Positions 17,942-27,887 of a stretch of 64,000 nt of DNA are shown here, in pieces (position 1 is the first letter of the stretch; each line of letters begins with the position of its first letter). The notes under the pieces were generated by a model. The model saw only the letters and a program-made list of their open reading frames with translations. It did no database searches and had not been told where the DNA came from. The translations under genes were made by a program, and so were the position numbers. This DNA comes from Phycisphaerales bacterium. Its GTDB lineage: Bacteria > Planctomycetota > Phycisphaerae > Phycisphaerales > SM1A02. Where the stretch lies: contig JASMLR010000010.1 of assembly GCA_030748575.1 (NCBI GenBank), positions 1 to 64,000 on the forward strand. The letters run 5' to 3'.

Positions 17942-18874
17942 ATGTGGGCCGCAGGCACAGTACGAGCGGTGGCGAGGGTCGCTGGCCACTGCGCGGTCTG
18001 GGCAGGCCTGTTCGCCGCCGGCTGCGTGGTGCAATTCATGGTGCTCTCCGGCGGCTCGATCAGACCCTGGCCGATCGGCGCGGCCTTCCTTCTGACCATT
18101 GGGACGTACCTGCTGGACCGGGTCGGCCCCTGGCCGGCCATTCCGGACCGCGCCGACGTGATGTCTGTACCGGAGCGGGTGCGGTTCCTTCGCAGACGTG
18201 TGCCGCGGGTTCGGCTGCTGGCAGGGGTCGTGCTTGCCGCGGCCGTGACACTGCTGCTGGCCCGCGAGCCGCTGCTGGCCCTGCTGGTTCCGGCGAGCGT
18301 CCTTGGTCTGGTGGTGTACGCCCACACGCCCGACGGGTGGCGGCTGAAGGACCGCCTGCTCGTCAAGAACGTCGCGGTGGCGGCGAGCATGACGGCGATG
18401 GCTGTGGTGCTGGTCTGGCTGGTCGATCGCCCGCCGCCGGCGCAGGCAGCGCTGGCGGTGATTCCCGTCTTTCTGACGGCCACCGCTGCCGCCGTGTTGT
18501 GTGATCTTGACGACGCCGCGGCCGATGCCCGGCGGGGGACACGAACGCTGCCCAACGTGTTCGGGCCGGCCGCTGCATGGTGGGCGGCCGGGTTTCTGAT
18601 CGTCGCGGCGGCGGCGGTGTTGGTCGTGCTGGCCTGCCTCGGGGTCATGCCGTGGCGGGCGGCGGGTCCCATGGCGGCGGCGCCGGCAGTGGTCGTGGGC
18701 TTGCTGCTTGCTTTCCGGCCGCGGCGGGTTCGAGACCTTGTCGATGTTGCGTTCCCGCTTGCGATGCTGTGCGCGGCGATGCTGTCAGGATCCGACGCGG
18801 TGCTCGGTTCCCGCGAGGACTCTCCGCAGGTTCGAGCGGTGCCTCCAGAGCACCAGCAGGGCAATCACCACTGA
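17942..18874 (+). CDS. UbiA-superfamily-like integral membrane protein
   Basis: Multiple TM segments; LKDRLLVKNVAVAASMT; LCDLDDAAADARRGTRTLPNVFG Asp-rich motif. Confidence 0.7.
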   Translation: MWAAGTVRAVARVAGHCAVWAGLFAAGCVVQFMVLSGGSIRPWPIGAAFLLTIGTYLLDRVGPWPAIPDRADVMSVPERVRFLRRRVPRVRLLAGVVLAAAVTLLLAREPLLALLVPASVLGLVVYAHTPDGWRLKDRLLVKNVAVAASMTAMAVVLVWLVDRPPPAQAALAVIPVFLTATAAAVLCDLDDAAADARRGTRTLPNVFGPAAAWWAAGFLIVAAAAVLVVLACLGVMPWRAAGPMAAAPAVVVGLLLAFRPRRVRDLVDVAFPLAMLCAAMLSGSDAVLGSREDSPQVRAVPPEHQQGNHH

Positions 18875-19453
18875 GGCGGCAATGGCGGGTGTTCTTCGTG
18901 ACCACACGTCGCCGGCTGGATCGGCCACGGACGCGGTGAGCATCAGGGTGATGGTTGCCGCGGGCAGAACGACGGCGGCGACCATGCTGGCGAGCGACAC
19001 CATGCGGGTGGCCAGGACCACGAGCACCCAGACGCCAAAGGCAATCAACACCGGCCCGCCGAGTGTCGGCCAGATCGCAAGAAGCCCGCCAAAGGCAGTC
19101 GCAACACCTTTGCCCCCACGAAAGCGGAGGAAGATCGAGGCCATGTGGCCCGCGAGCGCCGCAACGGCAACGCCCAACCACCACCAACTCTCTGAAGCGG
19201 CCACGCTGATGGCGGGCCGGCCCACCAGGTCGTGCGCCATGCCGGCCGCGAAGACGGGCGCAGCGCCCTTGGATACGTCCAGAAGAAAGCACAGCAGGCC
19301 GAGCCGCCGGCCCAGGACCCGCCCGACATTGGTTGCGCCGACGTTGCCCGAGCCATGCGCCGTGATATCGACGCCCCTGGACCGGGCAATGATCACGCCG
19401 AACGGAATGGACCCGATCAGGTAGGCCGCCACGATGAAAAGCGGCCAGGTCAT
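18785..19453 (-). CDS. plsY: Glycerol-3-phosphate acyltransferase PlsY
   Basis: AYLIGSIPFGVIIARSRGVDITAHGSGNVGATNVGRVLG; FRGGKGVATAFG. Confidence 0.95.
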   Translation of the reverse strand: MTWPLFIVAAYLIGSIPFGVIIARSRGVDITAHGSGNVGATNVGRVLGRRLGLLCFLLDVSKGAAPVFAAGMAHDLVGRPAISVAASESWWWLGVAVAALAGHMASIFLRFRGGKGVATAFGGLLAIWPTLGGPVLIAFGVWVLVVLATRMVSLASMVAAVVLPAATITLMLTASVADPAGDVWSRRTPAIAASVVIALLVLWRHRSNLRRVLAGTEHRVGS

Positions 19454-20823
19454 GCGTCTTCAGCCCGCACCGCACCCTTCGATCGGGGCAGCCACGCAGC
19501 CAGCAGCCCCAGGACCAGGAGTTGAGAGGTGCTTCCGCTGAGAATGAGTGAATCAAAGACGTTGGCGACCATCCACGACACCACGATTCCGAAGCCGACC
19601 AGCGCAATTGGCTGCGATGCCATCCGGCGGACTTCCGCGGCCAGGCCGGAGCCGAGCGTCCCCAGCATCAGTGCCAGGCCAATCAGGCCCGTGGTGGCCG
19701 AAACAAAGAGCCATGAGTTGTGGGCGTGTTTGTGGTCTGCCTCGACCCGCCGATATCCATCTTCCAGTCGATCAGTGTTGGTGAATTCCGGATGCGCTTC
19801 GAACGCGTGCCACAGGCCACCGAGGCCGATTCCACAGAGGGGCCGCTTCTGTACGGACTCGATGGTCGCCTTCCACACTTCAACGCGGTAGGTCACGCTT
19901 CGCTTGATGAGCGGCTTATCCGCGAACCGCTCGGCGCTGCCGAGATCATCCATGGCGAGTTGAATACGGTTGCGGACGGGTGTCGTGGCCGCCCCGTCCA
20001 AGGCCAGATCATCGATCAGCAGTCCGACGGACACGCCGAACGTCAGGGCGGTTGCGACGAGCAGGACCTTCACGCGTGCGCGAGGAATCACGCAGAGGGC
20101 GACGACCATGATCACCGCGGGCCCGACCGTGGCTGCAACCATGCTTCCGCGATTCAGCATGAGCAGCAGCCCGAGTGCGGCCAGCGCCGCCCCAGCGACG
20201 TGCCACACGGCGGTCCGCCCCCGCCGCTCCGCGATCGGCCAGGCAATGTGGGCAATGAATGCTGCAGCAATCAACAGGCCTCCCGGGTTCGGGGCGACCC
20301 AGCCGTAGTACAGGCTCGGCTTGGCCGGCGCGAAGCCAGGGATGCCGACTGCTTGCGCGATCTGGATGAGATTGACAATCGCCACCCCGATCAGAAACGC
20401 CATCACGACACGGCGAAGGTGCAGCAGGACCGGAAAGAGGCTGATCGGGATGAGGAACGAGCGGAAAGCCCTGAGTTCCTCAAGGCCCCAATCCGGGGCG
20501 GGTGACCAGGCGAGGCTCAGGCAGGTCCAGATGCCCCAGGCGGAGATGAACCAGGTGATGGGCATGCTGAAGATCGGTCCCCAGGCGGCGCGGACGCCTC
20601 CAAACAGCACGCGGGCGATGCTCCAGATCACAAGCAGTACGAGTGCTACGTCCTTCGCCCACGGGATCATGAGCAGCGGAAGGAAGAACGCCCAGGCCAC
20701 CGCAAGCGCCATATGAACGCGATGGCCGAACGGGTCGGCCGCGGCAGCGAGCCGCAGGACGTCCGCGCCGGTGGACTGAGCGCGTCGCTCAGTCATGGCG
20801 GGTGGGTTGGTCGCATCGGACAT
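19450..20823 (-). CDS. O-antigen ligase/polymerase-like membrane protein
   Basis: About 12 hydrophobic segments; periplasmic-loop-like HKHAHNSWLFVSATTGLIGLALMLG. Confidence 0.82.
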   Translation of the reverse strand: MSDATNPPAMTERRAQSTGADVLRLAAAADPFGHRVHMALAVAWAFFLPLLMIPWAKDVALVLLVIWSIARVLFGGVRAAWGPIFSMPITWFISAWGIWTCLSLAWSPAPDWGLEELRAFRSFLIPISLFPVLLHLRRVVMAFLIGVAIVNLIQIAQAVGIPGFAPAKPSLYYGWVAPNPGGLLIAAAFIAHIAWPIAERRGRTAVWHVAGAALAALGLLLMLNRGSMVAATVGPAVIMVVALCVIPRARVKVLLVATALTFGVSVGLLIDDLALDGAATTPVRNRIQLAMDDLGSAERFADKPLIKRSVTYRVEVWKATIESVQKRPLCGIGLGGLWHAFEAHPEFTNTDRLEDGYRRVEADHKHAHNSWLFVSATTGLIGLALMLGTLGSGLAAEVRRMASQPIALVGFGIVVSWMVANVFDSLILSGSTSQLLVLGLLAAWLPRSKGAVRAEDA

Positions 20824-20832
20824 CGCGGAATG

Positions 20833-21843
20833 CTACCGGGTTGGGCTTGCGGCGAGCCGCTCGATGGCGTGCAGCACATCGCCTTCCGCGATGCGGTCGA
20901 TGCCGCAGGCCGATGCATGCCGGTCGGCCATCAGGTCCTTGGGAAGAAATGGCTCTGAGAGCAGCCGAACCTCGGCCGCGGCGGGCGTCACGGTCCACCG
21001 ATGGTCTGTGGGTCCAAAGAGCGATACGACGGGCGTACCCAGCGCGGTGGCGATGTGCCGAGGGCCCGTGTCGTTGGAGACCACAACCTGTGCGCCGGCC
21101 ACGCATCCCTTGAGCGCCGAAAGCGACCCCCCGAGGGCGGCGAGGTCAATGGTGGGACCCGTGCAGCCGCGAGCCACGGCTGCCGTCAGGTCGCGTTCAC
21201 CTGGCGCACCTGCGATGACCGTTGTCCAGCCGTGCCGGGCGTGCGCTGTGTTGGCGACGCCAGCAAAGCGTTCCACAGGCCACCGTTTGTCGACCCTGTT
21301 GGCCCCTGGAATCAGGAGGAGATAGGCCGGCTCGGGCTGCACCAACTCGGCGGCTGCGGCGGCATCTTCGTCGGTGACGACCAGCCGGGGCGGCGGTGGG
21401 GCGGCGGTCCCCACGAGCGCGGCGTACCAGTCGATCGTCGAGACCGGAACGCTGCGGTCCGGCTGCGGTACAGGATCGGTCAGGAGCCAACGCCTTCGGT
21501 CGCGGGCGTACCCGACGCGGCGGCGGCTCCGGCTGCACCAGGCTGCCGCGGCCGTGCGAAAGCTTCCGGGAAGCACCAGCACGGCGTCAGGCGCCGTGGA
21601 GGCGATGACCCGCCCTGCCCGGCAGGGACCGCCCATTCCGCGGGGGTCCAACCGCACGATGTGGTCGACCGTTGGAAGGCCTGCCAGAAGCGCCTTCATG
21701 CCGTGACGCACACCAACGGTGATGTGCCCATCGTCGGGCATGGCCTCCCGAAGCAGGTGAAGCGCGGGCGTTGCCATGCAGACATCACCGATCCAGGTCG
21801 GCATGATCACCGTGACGCGGTGCTGCGCAGACCAGTTGATCAT
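20833..21843 (-). CDS. Glycosyltransferase family 9 (heptosyltransferase-like)
   Basis: VIMPTWIGDVCMATPALHLLREAMP; VSNDTGPRHIATALGTPVVSLFGPTDHRWT. Confidence 0.92.
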   Translation of the reverse strand: MINWSAQHRVTVIMPTWIGDVCMATPALHLLREAMPDDGHITVGVRHGMKALLAGLPTVDHIVRLDPRGMGGPCRAGRVIASTAPDAVLVLPGSFRTAAAAWCSRSRRRVGYARDRRRWLLTDPVPQPDRSVPVSTIDWYAALVGTAAPPPPRLVVTDEDAAAAAELVQPEPAYLLLIPGANRVDKRWPVERFAGVANTAHARHGWTTVIAGAPGERDLTAAVARGCTGPTIDLAALGGSLSALKGCVAGAQVVVSNDTGPRHIATALGTPVVSLFGPTDHRWTVTPAAAEVRLLSEPFLPKDLMADRHASACGIDRIAEGDVLHAIERLAASPTR

Positions 21844-22382
21844 GTGGATGCCCGCTCCAGAATGTGCGCCGCGGCAGCCGTGATGTCTGGAAGGATGACC
21901 TGTGCTTCAGAGCCGACATCCGACCTGGCCAGCAGGATCGTGCGGCACCCCGCGGCGTGACCGGCCTGGATGTCCCGTTCCTGATCGCCAACGACCCACG
22001 AGGAAGCCAGCACGAGTCCGTGCCGGTCGGCTGCTTCAAGCACCATGCCGGGGGCGGGCTTTCTCCATGGGTGTTCGCGGGTGTACTCAGGCACCACGCC
22101 CGTTGGGTGATAGGGGCACCAGAGCCAGTCAAGCACCGGGACCTCACCCAGCAGTTCCTGAGTTCGCCGGTGTACGGCCTGCACATCATCTTCGCCGTAT
22201 CGCCCGCGGGCCACGCCACCCTGGTTTGTGATCACGACCAGCGGCCAGCCCGCAGCGTGCAGCCGCGCCAACGCCGCTTTGGTTCCCGGCATGAGGGACA
22301 CGCCGGAGGGATCGCCAAGGTCGCCGTCGTTGACGATGATCGTGTTGTCGCGGTCGAGGAAGACGGCCGGCGTTCCGCTCAT
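21840..22382 (-). CDS. gmhB: HAD-IIIA phosphatase, D-glycero-D-manno-heptose-1,7-bisphosphate phosphatase-like
   Basis: PAVFLDRDNTIIVNDGDLGDP; VVITNQGGVARGRY; SWVVGDQERDIQAGHAAG. Confidence 0.88.
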   Translation of the reverse strand: MSGTPAVFLDRDNTIIVNDGDLGDPSGVSLMPGTKAALARLHAAGWPLVVITNQGGVARGRYGEDDVQAVHRRTQELLGEVPVLDWLWCPYHPTGVVPEYTREHPWRKPAPGMVLEAADRHGLVLASSWVVGDQERDIQAGHAAGCRTILLARSDVGSEAQVILPDITAAAAHILERAST

Positions 22383-23122
22383 CGCGTCATCTCCGTCGGG
22401 CGAATCTCGAGGTCGCTGACGCAGACGTGCGGTGGTGATTCGACGGCATAACACACAGCTTCTGCGATGTCGTCTGCCGTGAGCGGGGCGGCCATGGAGT
22501 CGTAGTATTGCTGTGTGCCCTCGCGTGTGCGCTCGTCTCGAATGCTCGAGATGAGATCGGTGGTCACCGCGCCGGGCGCGATCGTCGTCACGCGAATCGG
22601 GGGACCGCCACGCTTCATGTCAGCTGCGAGCTCGGCGCGCAGCCCCGCGCCAATCGCGTCCAGCGCCGCCTTGGATGCCGAGTACACGGCCGCGGCGGGA
22701 AAGGGGTGGCGGCCGGCGACCGATGAAATGTTGACGATGTGTCCGGCGCCGCGCCTTCGCATTCCGGGCAGCGCGGCATGGATCATCTGCAGCGGGCCGA
22801 ACACATTGGTGTCGAGCGTGTCCCGCCACGCATCGAGCGACGCGTCGGTCATGGGGGCGATCGGCATGATGCCCGCGTTGTTGACGAGTACCGAGACACC
22901 GCCAAACTGCTCGGCCGCGGCGTCGGCGGATCGGCCGACGTCCGGGTCCCGGATGTCACCGACGTGCAGGACGCACTCGCCGTTCAACGCCTCTGCCGTC
23001 GACTCCAAAGCGTCCCGCCGTCTTCCGACCAGCACCACGGCCGCTCCGATGTCCGCCAGACGCACCGCGACCGCACGTCCTATTCCGCTTCCTGCTCCCG
23101 TCACGATTGCCACGTGGGCCAT
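22379..23122 (-). CDS. Short-chain dehydrogenase/reductase
   Basis: VAIVTGAGSGIGRAVAVRL; LVNNAGIMPI; NISSVAG...YSASKAAL. Confidence 0.93.
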   Translation of the reverse strand: MAHVAIVTGAGSGIGRAVAVRLADIGAAVVLVGRRRDALESTAEALNGECVLHVGDIRDPDVGRSADAAAEQFGGVSVLVNNAGIMPIAPMTDASLDAWRDTLDTNVFGPLQMIHAALPGMRRRGAGHIVNISSVAGRHPFPAAAVYSASKAALDAIGAGLRAELAADMKRGGPPIRVTTIAPGAVTTDLISSIRDERTREGTQQYYDSMAAPLTADDIAEAVCYAVESPPHVCVSDLEIRPTEMTR

Positions 23123-23174
23123 GGCTTGTCCTCCATGCCGCGTCCGTCGCGGACCGCCGGGGTATCGTACGTGC

Positions 23175-24692
23175 ATGGCCGTCACCAACTCGACCGATCG
23201 CACCGAATCAGACCTCGTGGCCGCCCGCCGCGCCAAACTGGCGCGGTGGCGGGAAGATCTCGGGCTCAAGCCCTTCGGCGGCCGCGTCGATGGGCTCATC
23301 CCTCTGGCTCAGGCGCGGGCCGCATTTGATGCCGGTGCCGCAGACGCCATGGACGCCGAGACGCCCCCCGCCGAGGATCCCCGCCCACGGGCCATCGTGG
23401 CCGGTCGCGTCGTGCAGCACCGCGCGATGGGGAAGCTGTGCTTCATGGTGCTCCGGGACGAGTCCGGCGATCTTCAGATCTCATGTTCCAAGGCGGACCT
23501 TGAGCAGGCGATGTTCAAACTTGCGTCCAAAGTTGACTACGGCGACATCGTGGTTGCCTCGGGTCCGATCGGTCGCACCAAGCGTGGAGAGATCTGCGTG
23601 TGGGCGGACCGCTTTGAGGTCCACTGCAAGTCGCTCGCTCCACCACCTGAGAAGTTTCACGGCCTGACGGATGCGGAGCAGCGATACCGCAGGCGATACG
23701 TCGATATGTACATGAACCCGGAGACCATGGAGACCTTCCATCGCCGCAGCGAAATCGTCTCGGCGATCCGGCGATTCATGGAGGACCGGGGGTTTCTGGA
23801 AGTTGAGACGCCCATGATGCAGCCGGTGGCGGGCGGCGCGGCGGCACGGCCGTTCACAACGCACCACAACGCGCTGGATATTGAGCTCTTTCTACGCATC
23901 GCACCAGAGCTGTATCTCAAGCGGCTGCTCGTCGGGGGGATGCGAAAGGTCTTTGAGATCAACCGCAACTTCCGCAACGAGGGCATCGATCGGCGGCACA
24001 ATCCGGAATTCACCATGATGGAGGCCTATCAGGCATTTGGTGACTGCGAGTCGGTTCTGGAATTGACCGAGTCGCTGATTCGATCGCTGGCCGGCGGTGT
24101 CGTGGCGTGGGACGGATTGGAGATCGACTACGGCCGCCCGTTCGACCGTGTCACGTACACCGAACTGTTCCAGCGAACCCACGGATGCGATGTCTCCGAC
24201 GAGGCCGCGGTGCGAGCGCTGGCGGTGTCGAAGAACCTTGAGGAAGCCGCAACACGCGATCACTGGCTTCTCGTGGAGGCGATGTTCGACGAAGCGGAAG
24301 ATGCCATCGATCCGGCACGGCCGACCTTTGTCACCGACTTCCCGGCGCCGCTCTCACCGTTGTCGAGGCCTCGGGAGGATGACCCGAACTTTGCATGGCG
24401 GGCCGAACTCTTTGTCGCGGGGATGGAACTGGGCAACTTCTACACAGAGTTGAATGATCCCGATGTCCAGCGGCAGCGATTCACCGAGCAGCTTGCCGGG
24501 ATCAATGACGAGGAAGCGGCGTTCCGCACGCTCGACGAGGACTTTCTGGAAGCGCTTCATGTGGGCATGCCGCCGGCCGGAGGTATGGGAATCGGTATCG
24601 ACCGAATCGTCATGTTGATGACGGGCGAGCGGAGCATCCGCGACGTCGTGCTGTTCCCACTTCTGAAGCCCGAGCAGGGAGACGCGCCGTGA
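23175..24692 (+). CDS. lysS: Lysine--tRNA ligase, class II
   Basis: FRNEGIDRRHNPEFTMMEAYQAFGD; AGGMGIGIDRIVMLMTGERSIRDVVLFPLLKP. Confidence 0.96.
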   Translation: MAVTNSTDRTESDLVAARRAKLARWREDLGLKPFGGRVDGLIPLAQARAAFDAGAADAMDAETPPAEDPRPRAIVAGRVVQHRAMGKLCFMVLRDESGDLQISCSKADLEQAMFKLASKVDYGDIVVASGPIGRTKRGEICVWADRFEVHCKSLAPPPEKFHGLTDAEQRYRRRYVDMYMNPETMETFHRRSEIVSAIRRFMEDRGFLEVETPMMQPVAGGAAARPFTTHHNALDIELFLRIAPELYLKRLLVGGMRKVFEINRNFRNEGIDRRHNPEFTMMEAYQAFGDCESVLELTESLIRSLAGGVVAWDGLEIDYGRPFDRVTYTELFQRTHGCDVSDEAAVRALAVSKNLEEAATRDHWLLVEAMFDEAEDAIDPARPTFVTDFPAPLSPLSRPREDDPNFAWRAELFVAGMELGNFYTELNDPDVQRQRFTEQLAGINDEEAAFRTLDEDFLEALHVGMPPAGGMGIGIDRIVMLMTGERSIRDVVLFPLLKPEQGDAP

Positions 24693-26122
24693 TCCGCCTG
24701 GTGATGGTGCTCGCCGTGGCAGCGGTCGCGACCGCCGCGGATGTCGACGACTGGTACAAGGTCAGCCTGAACGGCGTGCACGCCGGTTGGGGGCATGTGA
24801 CCGAACGCATCAGCGGCGACGTGCGGACGATGACGTCCACCGAGTCCATTTCGATCGGCCGCGGTGCGGCAGAAGTGACCGTTGTGGCAACAACGGTCTG
24901 GGTGGACCATGTCGATGGAACGCCCGTGTCGATGACGTGGACGCAGGAGATGGGCGACCAGCCGGTCGAAACCGTCTGGAGGTTTCGGGACGATGAGATC
25001 GACATCCGGACAACACAGGATGGCCGGGTCAACCGCTCTACGAGAGCGGCACCTTCCGAGCCGTGGTTGACGCCCGCAGCGGCCCAGGAGGAATTGGCGC
25101 GGCGGGCCGCCGCAGGCGAGACACGGATGTCCTGGCGAACGATGGTGCCGGATCTCGGCGCCACGGCCGTTCTGCAGCGGATGGAATTCCTCGGCGAGCA
25201 GACCGAGACGCTGGCGGGTCAGGCGGGGGCGTTGTCACGATGGAAGGTGACCATCGAGGGGTTGCCCGTTGCGATGGAGACGGCCTTCTCGTCGAGTTGG
25301 CGTCCCGTGATCAACACCCTGCGGGCGCCGTTCGGGGACATCCGATCGGTGTTGTCGACCCGCGCGGAGGCGACGGCCGCCCTCGGTGGTCCGCCACCGG
25401 AACTCTTCGTGTCCCTGTTTGTAGAGCCCTCCTCCGGGACGATCGACCGGCAACTGGAGGCGACCCGAGCCTTCATGCGTCTTCGGACCCGCGACGGCGA
25501 GCCTCTGGACCTGCCTTCGAGTGGCGCGCAGACCATTGCAGGGGCCCGGGACGGCGCCGTACTTCTTCAGGTGAATGCCAGTGGCGGGCAGCCGCCGGTA
25601 CGCCCGGTGGACATGCACGCATGCCTGGCCCCATCCGGCATGATCGACGCCGGCGATGAGGCCATCAGGCGGTTTGCCTCGCAAGCGGTCGCCGATGTGC
25701 CTCAGGACGCTGCCTCCAGGGCCGAGGCGCTGCGTGAGGCGGTCCACTCGTGGATCTCCACCAAGGGCCTGACGACTGCGTTCGCATCTGCGTCAGAGAC
25801 GGTTCGGAAGCGGACCGGCGACTGCTCTGAGCACGGCGTTCTGCTGGCCGCGGCGCTTCGCGCCGAGGGCATTCCTTCCCGCGTGGCCACAGGCCTCGTC
25901 TGGATGGGGGCGTTGGATGCATTCGGGTGGCACATGTGGACGCAGGCGTTCATCGATGGGGCGTGGGTTGATCTGGATGCCACGCTGCCCACCCCGTTTT
26001 CCGTCGGGCACATCCTCGTTGCAACGTCGACCTTGCAGGACGGTGACGGCCAGCGGCAACTCACCGGTCTCCTGACGTTGCTGGGCAATCTGGAGGTCGA
26101 CATCATTCGGGTCGATCGGTGA
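24689..26122 (+). CDS. Transglutaminase-like domain protein
   Basis: KRTGDCSEHGVLLAAALRAEGIPSRVATGLVW...FGWHMWTQAFIDGAWVDLDATL (Cys-His-Asp layout); hydrophobic N-terminus. Confidence 0.85.
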   Translation: MIRLVMVLAVAAVATAADVDDWYKVSLNGVHAGWGHVTERISGDVRTMTSTESISIGRGAAEVTVVATTVWVDHVDGTPVSMTWTQEMGDQPVETVWRFRDDEIDIRTTQDGRVNRSTRAAPSEPWLTPAAAQEELARRAAAGETRMSWRTMVPDLGATAVLQRMEFLGEQTETLAGQAGALSRWKVTIEGLPVAMETAFSSSWRPVINTLRAPFGDIRSVLSTRAEATAALGGPPPELFVSLFVEPSSGTIDRQLEATRAFMRLRTRDGEPLDLPSSGAQTIAGARDGAVLLQVNASGGQPPVRPVDMHACLAPSGMIDAGDEAIRRFASQAVADVPQDAASRAEALREAVHSWISTKGLTTAFASASETVRKRTGDCSEHGVLLAAALRAEGIPSRVATGLVWMGALDAFGWHMWTQAFIDGAWVDLDATLPTPFSVGHILVATSTLQDGDGQRQLTGLLTLLGNLEVDIIRVDR

Positions 26123-26988
26123 ACGGCGTTCCGGAGAGGCCGGCCGCGGGGCACAAGGGCATGTTTGGAATGGTTACCGTCGTCGGCGGGCAGGACGGCG
26201 TAGAAGACGTCATGATCGGCGCGCCCGCGCTCGCCGCAGAGGCGGCGCTGCGGAGCGGATGCGGACGTGTTCTCGTCGTGTCGCCCCGGTCGGTGCTCTC
26301 CCATGTGCTCGCGTGCTGCCCGTCGGCCACCGGGCGACCGCTGCCCGGCGATGCAGCCGGGGCTGTGGCGACGGTGCAAGCGGTGCAGGCCTCGGTTCAG
26401 AGCGTTGCCGCGGGGCCGGGCCTCGGGCGAGGGGAAGCGGCTCGAGCATTGGTCGCCACGCTGTTGGAGCGGCCGGGGCCGCCGCTGGTGCTGGATGCGG
26501 ATGCCCTGCACGTTTTCGCTGACCGCTGCATGCCCGCGGCGAGAGAAGGCGTGGTGCTGACACCGCACCCTGGCGAGTTTGCGGCGCTTGCGACTGCCTT
26601 CGGGGTGCCGGCGGCGGGCGATGATCGGGAAGCCCGCGAATCAGCGGCGGGGGCGCTGGCGGCCGCGACCCGCTGCATCGTTGTACTCAAGGGGCATGGA
26701 ACGGTGGTTGCCGGCCCGGGCGGCCGCGTCTGGGTGTGCCCGCTCGGGGGTGTGGAACTGGCCGTTCCGGGAAGCGGAGACGTGCTGACTGGTGTGACCG
26801 CGGGGGTGCTGGCGCAGCAGGTGGCGGCCGGCTGCCTGGATGCGTTTGCCGCCGCATGTGCTGCGGTGACCGCGCATGCCAGGGCGGGGGCGTCCTGGCG
26901 GCGTGAGCACGGAGATCGAGGCATGCTGGCGCGAGAACTCGCCGATCGCATTCCTCAGGCTGTAGGCTTCACTGATGGCGAGGTTTGA
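26119..26988 (+). CDS. nnrD: ADP/ATP-dependent NAD(P)H-hydrate dehydratase domain protein
   Basis: GHKGMFGMVTVVGG; LDADALHVF; VLTPHPGEFAAL; VLKGHGTVVAGPGG; VPGSGDVLTGVTAG. Confidence 0.9.
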   Translation: MNGVPERPAAGHKGMFGMVTVVGGQDGVEDVMIGAPALAAEAALRSGCGRVLVVSPRSVLSHVLACCPSATGRPLPGDAAGAVATVQAVQASVQSVAAGPGLGRGEAARALVATLLERPGPPLVLDADALHVFADRCMPAAREGVVLTPHPGEFAALATAFGVPAAGDDREARESAAGALAAATRCIVVLKGHGTVVAGPGGRVWVCPLGGVELAVPGSGDVLTGVTAGVLAQQVAAGCLDAFAAACAAVTAHARAGASWRREHGDRGMLARELADRIPQAVGFTDGEV

Positions 26989-27853
26989 ACCGGGACACAC
27001 GTTGCACGCTGAACGCTTCCTGTTGGTCAACCCCCAACTGGGAACGAGCCGTGGCGGCGCGCCCTACCTTCGCTGCCTGCTCCGCAATGCGGACGGGCAG
27101 GTGGCTGGGCGGTGCTGGTCCTTCGATGCGTCCCGGCTGGAGGGGCTCCAGCGGGATCCGGTCGTGGAAGTGGACGGGGAGGTTGTTGAGTTTCAGGGAG
27201 CGCCCCAGGTCAACATCGAGACGATCGACGCCGTGCGGGTGGATGCGGCGACCATGCGAGGTCTGCTGCCCACAGCGCCCGGCGATCCGGTTGCCATGTT
27301 TCGTGAGGTTTGCGGACTGCTGCAAGGTCTGACCGATCCGGGCCTCCGGGCGCTTGCCGAGGCGATCCTCGACGATGAGCCACTCATGCAGCGGTTTCGG
27401 GAGGCGCCTGCGGGCGTGCGCAAACACCATGCCTGCATTGGCGGGCTCATGCAGCACACGCTTCAGATCATGCGGATCGTCGACGCGGTCGTCGCGACCT
27501 ACAAGGGCGACGATGTTCACCTGAACCGGGACCTCGTCATGCTTGGCGCGTTTCTGCACGATATTGGCAAGACCGAAGAACTCAGTTGGGGTGGCACGTT
27601 CACCTACACCCGCGACGGCGATCTCGTCGGGCACATCGTTCGCGGGGCGATCATGCTGGAGGAGAAGGTTGCAGAAGCGGCGATGGCGGGCGGCGAACCG
27701 CTGGACGGGGACCTGCTGCTGCAGCTTCAACATCTCATTCTGAGCCATCATGAGCGGCGCGAGTACGGGGCTGCCAAGCCTCCCATGACGCCGGAAGCGC
27801 ACGTGCTGTGTATGGCGGATCGACTCGACGCGACCCTGCATCTGGTCGATTGA
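26975..27853 (+). CDS. HD-domain 3'-5' exoribonuclease YhaM-like (OB + HD)
   Basis: GQVAGRCWSFD OB-type region; HHACIGGLMQHTLQIMRI...MLGAFLHDIGKTEEL...HHERREYGAAKPP. Confidence 0.83.
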   Translation: MARFEPGHTLHAERFLLVNPQLGTSRGGAPYLRCLLRNADGQVAGRCWSFDASRLEGLQRDPVVEVDGEVVEFQGAPQVNIETIDAVRVDAATMRGLLPTAPGDPVAMFREVCGLLQGLTDPGLRALAEAILDDEPLMQRFREAPAGVRKHHACIGGLMQHTLQIMRIVDAVVATYKGDDVHLNRDLVMLGAFLHDIGKTEELSWGGTFTYTRDGDLVGHIVRGAIMLEEKVAEAAMAGGEPLDGDLLLQLQHLILSHHERREYGAAKPPMTPEAHVLCMADRLDATLHLVD

Positions 27854-27887
27854 GTTCATCGTCGGCGTGTCGGTACACTGCCGGGTC

